From assembly GCA_019689695.1 (NCBI GenBank), contig JADGHA010000069.1, forward strand, positions 1-13,119: DNA of 13,119 nucleotides, given 5' to 3'. The notes beneath the pieces were generated by a model. That model saw only the letters and a list, made by a program, of their open reading frames with translations, was not told the DNA's origin and did no database searches. The DNA is from Micromonosporaceae bacterium (lineage in GTDB: Bacteria > Actinomycetota > Actinomycetes > Mycobacteriales > Micromonosporaceae). Both the position numbers and the translations under genes were made by a program. This document shows positions 6,752 to 13,119 of the stretch, in pieces. Numbering within the stretch: position 1 is the stretch's first letter; the number at the start of each line of letters is the position of its first letter.

Positions 6752-8061
6752 ACCGCAGGACTCTCTTGCGCGGTGCGGCGGGCACGGCCGCGCTCGCCAC
6801 TGTCGGCGGCTGCGCCCGGACGGGCGGGCCCACGCAGGTCGTCGTGGTGTGGAGCGGGTACGAGTTCGACCAGTTCCGGAGCGTCCTGGACGAGTACCGC
6901 CGGGAGCGCAACCAGCCGGTGGACGCGATCAGTGCGGGCGACGACATCGACGAGCTGCTGCGCGCCCGGCGCAAGGCGGGCACGCACCCGCACGTAGCGA
7001 TCCTCCCCCGGCTCGGGCTGATCGCCGACTTCGCCCAGCGAGGCTGGCTGGTCCCGCTGGACCGGGCGACGTTCGCACCGCGCTTCCCCGCGGCGTGGAA
7101 CGACCTGGTGACCTTCCACGGGCAGCTCTTCGGCGCCTGGGTGAAGTTCGCGCACAAGTCGCTGCTGTGGACCCGACCGTCCATACTCGACGGCGGGTCG
7201 GCGCCGAAGAGCTTCGACGGGCTGGTGGACCTGGTCCGCCGGCTGGCCACGCGACCGCCGCGTCCTCGGGGCGAGCAGCGCACTCCGGCGCCGCTGGCGG
7301 TGGGGGCGGCCGACGGCTGGGTGCTGACCGACTGGTTCGAGAACGTGCTCGCCTCGCTCGCGTCGCATGAGGAGTACCAGCGGCTGGCGCAGCCCGGCGC
7401 CAACTGGGACACGCCGGCGGTCCGCCACGCCCTGTCCCGGCTCGCCGAGCTGTGGTCGATTCCGGGCGCCCTGCCCGGTGGCGGCAGCCGGGCCCTGCTG
7501 ACCCAGTACGAGGAGTCCGTCATCCAGGTCGTCCGGTCCAACCGCGCGGCCATCGTCTTCGAAGGTGACTTCGTCTCCAGCACCGTGCGGCGGTTCCAGC
7601 GCCCGGGCGATGAGCCGGTCCGCTGGTACCGCTTCCCGGCGGCGGAGCCGGGTGGCGTCCAGCCCCTCGTGGTCAGCGGGGACGCGGCGGTGGTGCTGCG
7701 GGACAGCCCGGCGGCGCACGACCTGGTCGAGTGGCTGACCAACCGGGCGGTGTGGCCGGCGTTCGGGCCGTGGCTGCAGGGCGGCGGATACCTGACGCCC
7801 AACCTGACCGTGCCGGACGATGCGTTCCGGGACGAGATGGCGCTGGCGCTCGTGCAGCAGGTGCGCACGGCCGACCGGCTGCAGTTCGACCTGTCAGACC
7901 AGCTGACCGGCCGGCTGGCCGGCGGGGACGGCTCGGTTACCTGGCGGATCCTGCAGGACTTCTTCGCCGAGGTCACCCGACCTGCCCCGGACATCGCGGC
8001 CGCGGTGCGGCGGGTGGTCCGCCGGTTCACCGCGGCCGCCCGGACCCTGGAGCCGGCCTGA
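6748..8061 (+). CDS. Extracellular sugar-type solute-binding protein, Tat-like lipoprotein
   Basis: 437 aa, the usual length for family 1 (MalE-like) solute-binding proteins. The N-terminus MNRRTLLRGAAGTAALATVGGC has a twin-arginine-like RRTLL start, a hydrophobic stretch and a lipobox VGGC with Cys22 as the probable lipid-modified residue. This predicts an outward-facing lipoprotein. The body shows family hallmarks: an initial strand QVVVVWSGYEFDQF, a mid-region WSIPGALPGGGSRALLTQYEESV, and the late GDAAVVLRDSPAAHDLVEWL followed by the GGGYLTPNL turn. Ligand-specific residues cannot be read off, so a carbohydrate ligand is an inference from family. The GTG start lies inside the preceding stop (GTGA) with GGGAGG 4 bases upstream. 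The adjacent permease gene supports a binding-protein-dependent system, but the partner NBD looks inactive. Confidence 0.9.
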   Translation: MNRRTLLRGAAGTAALATVGGCARTGGPTQVVVVWSGYEFDQFRSVLDEYRRERNQPVDAISAGDDIDELLRARRKAGTHPHVAILPRLGLIADFAQRGWLVPLDRATFAPRFPAAWNDLVTFHGQLFGAWVKFAHKSLLWTRPSILDGGSAPKSFDGLVDLVRRLATRPPRPRGEQRTPAPLAVGAADGWVLTDWFENVLASLASHEEYQRLAQPGANWDTPAVRHALSRLAELWSIPGALPGGGSRALLTQYEESVIQVVRSNRAAIVFEGDFVSSTVRRFQRPGDEPVRWYRFPAAEPGGVQPLVVSGDAAVVLRDSPAAHDLVEWLTNRAVWPAFGPWLQGGGYLTPNLTVPDDAFRDEMALALVQQVRTADRLQFDLSDQLTGRLAGGDGSVTWRILQDFFAEVTRPAPDIAAAVRRVVRRFTAAARTLEPA

Positions 8062-8138
8062 TGGCCCGGGCCTGCCCGGTGAGCCCGTGCCACATGGACG
8101 GCGCGTCCTTCCAGCGGCCGCCGCAGGGGGCGTGGTGA
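8061..8138 (+). other. Possible 25-codon linker ORF between binding protein and permease genes
   Basis: An ATG embedded in the binding-protein stop (TGATG) opens a 25-codon frame (MARACPVSPCHMDGASFQRP and five more residues). Its TGA overlaps the GTG at 8135 (GTGA), the likely permease start. No family resemblance. If the permease instead starts at GTG 8087, this frame lies mostly inside that gene and is probably meaningless. Confidence 0.2.
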
Positions 8139-9949
8139 GCACCATCGGCGACCGCAGCCAGCTGCTCGGCGAGGTGGTGGTCCTCGACGACGTCGGCCCG
8201 CCCCGCCGCGGTCGCGCGTACCCCAGCGCGGGCACGACCGCCGTCCTGCTCTTGCCGGCGGCCGCACTGCTCGGTGTTCTGGTGCTGTGGCCGGTCGTGC
8301 GCACCGTCCACGCATCGCTGACTGATGGCGACGGCCGGTTCGCCGGCATGGCGAACTACCGAGCCGCGCTGGGCACCGAGGGCGCCTGGCCGGCCGTGCT
8401 GCGCACGGCGGTCTGGGCACTGGTCGTGCCCGGCCTGGTCACCGTGCTCGGCTTCCTGCTGGCCGCCGCCGCCCGGCGCACCCCTGGCCACCGTGCGGTC
8501 ACCCTCGCCCTGGTCGCCCCGTTCGTCCTGCCGATGGTGGTGACGGCGGTCGCGTTCCGGTTGCTCTACGATCCGGACCCGCAGCGCGGCACGGCGATCC
8601 GGCTGCTCCATGTGGACCTGCTCTGGCTCGGCCCGAGGATGATCACCATTTCCCTGGTCACCGCGTTCGTCTGGGCCTGGGTGGGGCTGGCGCTGGTGGT
8701 GTTCCGCAGCGCGCTCGACGCGATCCCGCCGCAGTTGGCCGACGCGGTACGGGTCCACGGCGGGACGCGGCGCGACGTGTTCCGGGACGCCCTGTGGCGC
8801 CCGCTGCTGCGACGCACCGCCGCACTCGTCTTCGCCCTGGTGGCGCTGGCCACGACACGCTCCTTCGACCTGATCCTGGTGATGGCGCCGGGCTCGGTAC
8901 TGGACGAGTCGGAGGTGCTCGCGGTGCGCGTCTGGCTGACCTCCGGCGCCACCACCTCCGGCCCCGCGGCCGCGCTCGGCGTGGTCTGGCTGGCGATCGT
9001 CGCGCTCTGCGTCCTGATCGCCACCGTGGGGACCCGGCAGGCCTGGCCGCCGCCGGCTCCCGCCCCGTCCGTAGTGGAGCAGGGCACCGGCCTCACCGCG
9101 GACGACGTGCCGGCGCGCCGCGGGTGGCGGGCCCTGCCGCTGGCCGCGGTACGCCTGCTGCGCATCGCCGTCCCTCCGGTGGCCGCGCTGGTGTGGGCGG
9201 TGCCGCTGCTCGTTCTCGTCGGCACGTCCCTGCACACCGCCCAGGACGCCGCCACGCGGCCCTGGTGGGCGGCCCCGTTCGATCTCGGCATGTACCTTGA
9301 CCTGTCCGCCGCCGGTCAGCTGCGCCGGTCGCTCGTCGTCACCGGCGTGCTCGCCGCCGTGGTCACGGTGCTGGTTCTCCTCATCGCCACGCTCGCCGGC
9401 TACGCGCTGGCCTCGGTGATGCCACCGGCCGGATGGCTGGCCGGCGGGGTGCTGCTCGCCGCGGCGGTGGTGCCGGTACAGGCGATCGCGGGTCCCGTCA
9501 ACGAGGTGCTTGAGCGGATCCATGCGGCCGGCACGGTCTACGGGCTGGCCCTGGTGCACGTGGCGCTGGGCGTCCCGTTCGCCGTCCTGATGCTGCGTAA
9601 CGCGTTGTCGGACGTGCCACCGCAACGCCTGCGCGCCGCGCGGCTGGGCGGCCGCGGCGAGTGGGCGGCGCTGTGGCGGTTGCTGCCTGCCGCCGGCCCG
9701 GCCCTCGCCGGGGTCGCGGTGCTGGAGTTCGTCCAGGTCTGGAACGACCTGGTGGTCGGCCTGCTGTTCGCCGGTCCGGACGCCACTCCGCTCGGATTTC
9801 TCCTGTATGGACAGTCGCGGCAGTTCGTCGCGAACAGCGGCCAGATCGCGGCGACCTCCATGGTGATGTCCCTGGTGCCGCTGGCGGTGCTGGCACTGGC
9901 GCGGCGGCATTTGGTCGCGGCCCTCGTCTCCACCGGGATCCGCCGATGA
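8135..9949 (+). CDS. Fused ABC sugar permease (MalF-like + MalG-like halves in one chain)
   Basis: 604 aa, twice the usual size of one importer permease. The first half (about residues 33-305) starts with a membrane segment, then SLTDGDGRFAGMANYRAAL typical of MalF/UgpA-type proteins, and has an EAA loop LADAVRVHGGTRRDVF near 201-216 with the conserved Gly. A Pro-rich cytoplasmic linker (about 310-335) joins the second half, which resembles MalG/UgpE (VPLLVLVGTSLHT, then a LIATLAGYALASV helix). Its EAA-like loop RLRAARLGGRGEWAALW near 498-514 keeps AA and Gly, but the usual leading Glu and the Asp are replaced. EAA loops dock the ATPase subunit. The chain contains no lysine. The start is uncertain: GTG 8135 (AGGGGG 4 bases upstream), GTG 8132, or GTG 8087. 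The stop overlaps the next start (ATGA). Permease identity is sure. Confidence 0.92.
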   Translation: MSTIGDRSQLLGEVVVLDDVGPPRRGRAYPSAGTTAVLLLPAAALLGVLVLWPVVRTVHASLTDGDGRFAGMANYRAALGTEGAWPAVLRTAVWALVVPGLVTVLGFLLAAAARRTPGHRAVTLALVAPFVLPMVVTAVAFRLLYDPDPQRGTAIRLLHVDLLWLGPRMITISLVTAFVWAWVGLALVVFRSALDAIPPQLADAVRVHGGTRRDVFRDALWRPLLRRTAALVFALVALATTRSFDLILVMAPGSVLDESEVLAVRVWLTSGATTSGPAAALGVVWLAIVALCVLIATVGTRQAWPPPAPAPSVVEQGTGLTADDVPARRGWRALPLAAVRLLRIAVPPVAALVWAVPLLVLVGTSLHTAQDAATRPWWAAPFDLGMYLDLSAAGQLRRSLVVTGVLAAVVTVLVLLIATLAGYALASVMPPAGWLAGGVLLAAAVVPVQAIAGPVNEVLERIHAAGTVYGLALVHVALGVPFAVLMLRNALSDVPPQRLRAARLGGRGEWAALWRLLPAAGPALAGVAVLEFVQVWNDLVVGLLFAGPDATPLGFLLYGQSRQFVANSGQIAATSMVMSLVPLAVLALARRHLVAALVSTGIRR

Positions 9950-12318
9950 CGCGCCCGCAGCGCAGCACCCTGCGGTGGTTGCTGGCCACCGCCGGGCTGA
10001 CCATCGCCACAGTGGTCGGCAACATCACCTACAACGTGCTCGCAGAGAAGGTCAACACCGACGTCGGCCCGTTCACCTGGGCGATCCCCGGGCTGGGGCT
10101 GGTGGTCACCGGTGTGCTGGCCGGACTGGAGCTGCGCTGGCGGGCGCAGGGCCAGCACGAGGGCGGTGAGCCGCCGCCCGTGCACGACGTGTCCTCGGGC
10201 GCGCTGACCGACCTGCCGTACACATCCGGCTTCGTCGGTCGCGAGCACGACGTGGCATGGGTCGCGGGCGCGCTGCGCACCGAGCACGCGGTCGCGGTGC
10301 TGGGCCGCCGGGCGGTGGGCACCTCGGCCTGCGCGGTGCAGGCAGCCAACCTGGTGCGGGACGAGTTCGAGCACGGGCAGCCGTACCTGGACCTGCGCGC
10401 GGGCGGCCGGCGGCGGTTGCGGTGGCGACGCCGGGGCGAGCGGGCGATGCGCCCCCGCGAGGTGCTGGCTGCCCTCGCCGCCAAGCTGGACGTGCCGCCC
10501 CCGGCCTCCGGCCGGGCCGCCGACCTGGCGGCCACCGCCGCGGCGCTGCGGGCCAGCCTCGCCGACCGGCGCGTCCTGCTGGTCCTGGACAACGTCAGCG
10601 ACCCCGACCAGGTGCGTGAGCTGCTGCCGCCCGCACCAGGTTGCCGGCTGCTGATGGCCGGAACGCCGGCGCTGAGCACATTGGACGGCGTCGCGGTCCG
10701 CTGGCTGTCCGAGCCAAGCCGGGCCGACGCCGTCAAGCTGTTCGCCGCCGCGGCCGCCTCCGCGCCCAGCCTGCGCGCCCGCCAGCAGGACCCGGCCACC
10801 GACCCGGCCGTGCCGGAGCTGGTGGAGCTGTGTGGCCGCCAGCCCCGGGTGGTACGCGCACTCGGCTGGCAGGTCGCCCGGCACGGCTGGCGATCGGCTG
10901 AGCTGCTGACCACCCTGCGGCGCGCGGTCGCCGCACCGGCGCACGAGCGCGCCGAGTACGCGGCCGCCCTGGACCTTCTGTGCCGCCGGGACCTGGCGTA
11001 CCGCGCGCTCAGCCGGCCCGCCCGGCGGCTGTTCCGGCTGCTCTCGCTCACCTCCCATCCACTGAGCCGGGACGCCGTCGCGGCGCTCACCGGGCGGTCG
11101 CGGCCGAAAGTGGACCGCCTGCTGGACGAACTGGCCGCCGCCGCGTTCGTCGTGGCCGCCAGCGGCGACCGGTACCATGCCCGTCCGCTGCTGGCCGGCT
11201 ACGCCCGCCTGCACCTGCGCCGCGACGAACCGGCCTGGCGCCGGCGGCGCGCCCAGACCCGGCTGGTGCGGCACCTGGCGCGAAGCGCCGAGCGGCACAC
11301 CGCCGCGCTCGCGGTGACCTCGCCAACGCCGGCCAGCGGCGGCCCGCACCGGGGTGGCGACGACCCGCAGGCGTGGTTCGAGCTGCATCAAGAGCTGCTG
11401 CGGGAACAGGTGGACGCCCCGGTGCGGCGCTGGTGGTTCCGGCTCGCGGTGGCGTTGGCCGGCTGGTGCGCGTACCGCGACGACCTGGACGCCTGGGCCG
11501 CGGTGTGCCGCGCGGCGCTGGCCCGGGTCGGTGCCTCCGGTCGCTCCTCGGTCGCCGGCTGGGCGTACAACGAGCTGGGGGTGATCGCCCGCCGCACCGG
11601 GGACGCGCACGCCGCCGCGGTCGAGCTGACCCGTGCGGTCGCCCACCGCCGGCGCCGCGGCGCCGCGCAGTCGCGGACCAACCTGGGCCTGGCCCTGCTC
11701 GACCAGGGCGAGGTGGATGCGGCGATCGAACACCTGGAATGGGCGCGTCGGCACCGCTCCCCCGCCGACCGGGCCGGGCAGGCCCTCACCGATCTCGGGC
11801 TGGGCGCGGCCTACCTGGCCCGCGGACAACCGGGCGAGGCCCGTCACCACCTGGTGCGTGCGGCGAACCGGTTCGAGGCGCTGGCCGATCGGCGTGGCTA
11901 CGCGGCTGCGCTGACCAATCTGGCGCTGGCTTACTGGTGGCTCGGCGAGCACCTGGATGCCACTCTCGCGGCCAACGCGGCGGTTCGCGAGCACGATCGG
12001 ATCGACGACCTGCGTGGGCGGGCGGCGGCGCTGCTCAACGCCGGCGCCGCGCTGGCCGACGGGGAGAAGGTCCGCGCCGAGCAGGCGTACCGGTTGCTCG
12101 CCGAGAGCGCCCGCCTGCGCGCGGACTGGCGACCAAGTGCCGGCCTCGGCCGTACCCTGCTCTACCTGGGCGACGCCGCGCACGCCTGCGCCAGGCCGGA
12201 CGAGGCGCGCGAACACTGGACCGAGGCGGCAGACATCTGCGAAGAGGCCGGCGACCGGAACGGCGCCGCGGCGGCGCGCCGCCGGCTGGACGAACACGCC
12301 GGAGAGCTGCGCGGCTGA
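9946..12318 (+). CDS. Membrane-anchored STAND (NB-ARC-like) protein with TPR repeats and degenerate P-loop
   Basis: 790 aa. Two membrane segments (about 11-32 and 44-63) are predicted to leave both ends in the cytoplasm. The NTPase domain begins at FVGREHDVAWV (about residue 93). The P-loop is GRRAVGTS (120-127), with Thr126 where Lys should be. Walker B is good (VLLVLDNV, Asp215). The GLPL-type motif reads GRQPRVV near 297. A winged-helix-like domain (about 355-421; LSRPARRLFRLLSL to YHARPLLAGYAR) has ARP in place of the usual HD. About six TPRs follow from about 536 to 785 (for example NELGVIARRTGDAHAAAVEL, NLGLALLDQGEVDAAIEHL). This is the ATPase/TPR half of AfsR/SARP-like regulators without a DNA-binding domain. 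The ATG overlaps the permease stop (ATGA), which ties it to the transporter-like genes. Loss of the Lys suggests weak or absent ATP turnover. It is probably a scaffold or signal receiver. Confidence 0.9.
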   Translation: MTRPQRSTLRWLLATAGLTIATVVGNITYNVLAEKVNTDVGPFTWAIPGLGLVVTGVLAGLELRWRAQGQHEGGEPPPVHDVSSGALTDLPYTSGFVGREHDVAWVAGALRTEHAVAVLGRRAVGTSACAVQAANLVRDEFEHGQPYLDLRAGGRRRLRWRRRGERAMRPREVLAALAAKLDVPPPASGRAADLAATAAALRASLADRRVLLVLDNVSDPDQVRELLPPAPGCRLLMAGTPALSTLDGVAVRWLSEPSRADAVKLFAAAAASAPSLRARQQDPATDPAVPELVELCGRQPRVVRALGWQVARHGWRSAELLTTLRRAVAAPAHERAEYAAALDLLCRRDLAYRALSRPARRLFRLLSLTSHPLSRDAVAALTGRSRPKVDRLLDELAAAAFVVAASGDRYHARPLLAGYARLHLRRDEPAWRRRRAQTRLVRHLARSAERHTAALAVTSPTPASGGPHRGGDDPQAWFELHQELLREQVDAPVRRWWFRLAVALAGWCAYRDDLDAWAAVCRAALARVGASGRSSVAGWAYNELGVIARRTGDAHAAAVELTRAVAHRRRRGAAQSRTNLGLALLDQGEVDAAIEHLEWARRHRSPADRAGQALTDLGLGAAYLARGQPGEARHHLVRAANRFEALADRRGYAAALTNLALAYWWLGEHLDATLAANAAVREHDRIDDLRGRAAALLNAGAALADGEKVRAEQAYRLLAESARLRADWRPSAGLGRTLLYLGDAAHACARPDEAREHWTEAADICEEAGDRNGAAAARRRLDEHAGELRG

Positions 12319-12344
12319 GGCCTGGAGAGGAAGGGCGGAAAGAG

Positions 12345-12376
12345 GGAGAGGCCGCCACGGGGGAAGCGGCCTCTCC
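12345..12376 (+). terminator. Rho-independent-type terminator hairpin after the STAND gene
   Basis: A perfect 11-bp inverted repeat: GGAGAGGCCGC (12345-12355) pairs with GCGGCCTCTCC (12366-12376) around a 10-base loop. It lies 27 bases after the stop codon. No T-run follows, as is common for actinobacterial hairpin terminators. It probably ends the second operon. Confidence 0.75.
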
Positions 12377-12417
12377 GACGCAAACTGTACTCGCATTCGG
12401 CCGGATGTGGGGACCGC

Positions 12418-12441
12418 GAACCGCTGACGGGCCGATCCGTT
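12418..12441 (+). promoter_or_regulatory. Candidate ECF-sigma-type promoter upstream of the last gene
   Basis: GAAC (12418-12421), a 16-base spacer and CGTT (12438-12441) resemble an extracytoplasmic-function sigma promoter. A housekeeping-like -10, TAGAGT (12505-12510, TAnnnT), also lies in this 238-base spacer but lacks a good -35 box. The rest of the spacer shows only a purine-rich stretch after the stop and the terminator hairpin. Short motifs, so low confidence. Confidence 0.2.
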
Positions 12442-12538
12442 ACCGAAGGCACCGGCGGCAGAAGTTATGGATCACCGGCCGACGACATCCGCTACTCCAG
12501 TAACTAGAGTGCCTGGCTGGCCGTTCAGCGATCCGGAT

Positions 12539-12547
12539 GGAGGGAGG
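12539..12547 (+). promoter_or_regulatory. Ribosome binding site for the 3' partial gene
   Basis: GGAGGGAGG stands 9 bases before the GTG at 12557. This strong match decides both frame and start for the last gene. GCCTGG just upstream (12511-12516) could pair with CCAGGC (12548-12553) and place the site in a loop, but this is weak. Confidence 0.7.
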
Positions 12548-12556
12548 CCAGGCCCG

Positions 12557-13119
12557 GTGTCCGACGACCGCAAGGGCGATGAGCTGGGCATCGGCCCTGG
12601 GCAGCAGCCGATGGGCGGAAGCGACGCGGGCGCCCGGCAGCCCGCCGCGCAGGGCGCGGATGCGGCGGAACCGGGCGCCGGGTCGGCGGCGGACGGCATG
12701 TGTCAGAAAGCCGACTGGCTCGCACCGACCACCGAGCTGCCGGTCGCCGCACCACTCCCGGCCGCCGAGCTGCCGGTCGCCGAAGCGCCGACCGCGGAGC
12801 TGCCCGTCGCCGTACCGCCGCAGCCAGTGGAATCAACCCGCGACCGGGTGCGCCGCTGGGGCCGGGAGTACGGCGGGTACCTGGCTGCGGCAGTGCTAGC
12901 CGCCGCCGTGCTGGTCTGCGCCGTCGCGGGCCTGCCCGCGGTAGACATGACATGGCATTCCGCGACCACGACGGCGCATTCGCCGTCGGCGGCTGCGGTG
13001 AGCTCGCCCGCGCCGGTGCCGCCCTCGCCCACCACCTCGCCGGCCACCGCCTCACCGCCACCCAGCCGCAAGCCGACCCGGCGCCCGGCGGCTGCGCCCA
13101 GGCGCGCCACCGCGTCCCC
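12557..13119 (+). CDS. Single-pass membrane protein with ELPVA repeats, function unknown (3' truncated by window)
   Basis: The frame stays open to the window end (187 codons visible). Residues 1-106 are Gly/Ala/Pro-rich and probably disordered, with three ELPVA repeats at residues 60, 71 and 81 (11- and 10-codon spacing). A basic stretch (RDRVRRWGREYGG) leads into one membrane segment (about 108-129; YLAAAVLAAAVLVCAVAGL). After it comes a Ser/Thr/Pro-rich, then Arg-rich linker (PPSPTTSPATASPPPSRKP), typical of an actinobacterial outer-face spacer before an extracellular domain that would lie outside the window. Positive-inside rules put the N-terminal part in the cytoplasm. I do not recognise a family. 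It follows the terminator and may have its own promoter, so a link with the upstream operon is unproven. The GTG start is supported by GGAGGGAGG 9 bases upstream. Confidence 0.75.
   Translation, partial: MSDDRKGDELGIGPGQQPMGGSDAGARQPAAQGADAAEPGAGSAADGMCQKADWLAPTTELPVAAPLPAAELPVAEAPTAELPVAVPPQPVESTRDRVRRWGREYGGYLAAAVLAAAVLVCAVAGLPAVDMTWHSATTTAHSPSAAAVSSPAPVPPSPTTSPATASPPPSRKPTRRPAAAPRRATAS
12734..12811 (+). repeat. ELPVA-encoding short tandem repeat in the last gene
   Basis: Three copies of a GAGCTGCC[GC]GTCGCCG unit begin at 12734, 12767 and 12797 (33- and 30-base steps), each in frame and each encoding ELPVA. The spacing segments differ, so it is a degenerate repeat of about 10-11 codons rather than a perfect minisatellite. 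Confidence 0.7.

Noticed and set aside
9661..9945. Upstream extension of the STAND gene into the permease gene
   Set aside because: The frame is open, but the extension is Arg/Gly/Pro-rich shadow sequence overlapping the conserved permease C-terminus. ATG 9946 overlaps the permease stop by ATGA and puts a membrane segment at the N-terminus.
9538..12396. Long antisense open frame opposite the STAND gene and permease end
   Set aside because: It mirrors the + strand coding frame in very GC-rich DNA, has a low-complexity Arg/Gly/Pro/Gln composition and no domain, while the + strand protein has clear NB-ARC and TPR motifs.
12537..12899. Overlapping + strand ORF starting at ATG 12537 in another frame
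   Set aside because: The ATG precedes most of the GGAGGGAGG site and the product is low-complexity and ends without a domain. The GTG 12557 frame runs open to the window end with a membrane segment.
12703..13110. Antisense Gly/Ser/Ala-rich repeat ORF opposite the last gene
   Set aside because: Its repeats are just the reverse strand of the ELPVA units; there is no convincing ribosome binding site and the + strand frame has a strong one plus a membrane helix.
1..13119. tRNA, rRNA, CRISPR arrays, insertion sequences and attachment sites
   Set aside because: I saw no cloverleaf, regular repeat-spacer pattern, transposase or integrase motif or paired terminal repeats; the whole window is explained by dense coding with short spacers.

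Overview
The window is very GC-rich and every convincing gene lies on the + strand. GTG starts are common, and several neighbouring genes overlap at stop and start codons (GTGA, ATGA). Protein features such as Pro/Ala-rich linkers, a Tat-type lipoprotein signal and an AfsR-like NB-ARC/TPR module suggest a filamentous actinomycete, possibly Micromonosporaceae. That assignment is inference from gene content and composition, not a database match.

Region 1 (1-5945) is a tight four-gene block. It holds the 3' part of an exported or surface fibronectin type III protein with a Cys/Trp-rich C-terminal domain, a MoxR-type AAA+ ATPase with intact motifs, a DUF58 membrane protein, and a TgpA-like multi-pass membrane protein with a transglutaminase fold. 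MoxR/DUF58/transglutaminase clusters are a known actinobacterial gene set thought to act in cell-envelope assembly or quality control. Here the transglutaminase-like domain has Ser and Leu where the catalytic Cys and His are expected.

Region 2 (about 6020-12376) is a second translationally coupled unit. In order it encodes a short ABC-type nucleotide-binding domain that has lost Walker A, the Q-loop, the catalytic Glu and the H-loop; a Tat/lipoprotein-type sugar solute-binding protein; one polypeptide fusing both MalF-like and MalG-like permease halves; and a protein with two N-terminal membrane segments, an NB-ARC/STAND domain with a degenerate P-loop, a winged-helix-like domain and about six TPRs. 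It closes with an 11-bp perfect-stem terminator. All the parts of a sugar importer except a credible ATPase are therefore coupled to a membrane-tethered STAND/TPR protein. I infer that this may be a transporter-derived sensor or scaffold rather than a working importer, and it is the best candidate for an undescribed system in the window.

Region 3 (12377-13119) has a spacer with possible promoter elements, then the 5' part of a single-pass membrane protein with an Ala/Pro-rich cytoplasmic region containing ELPVA repeats and a Ser/Thr/Pro-rich outer linker. This gene is cut by the window end.
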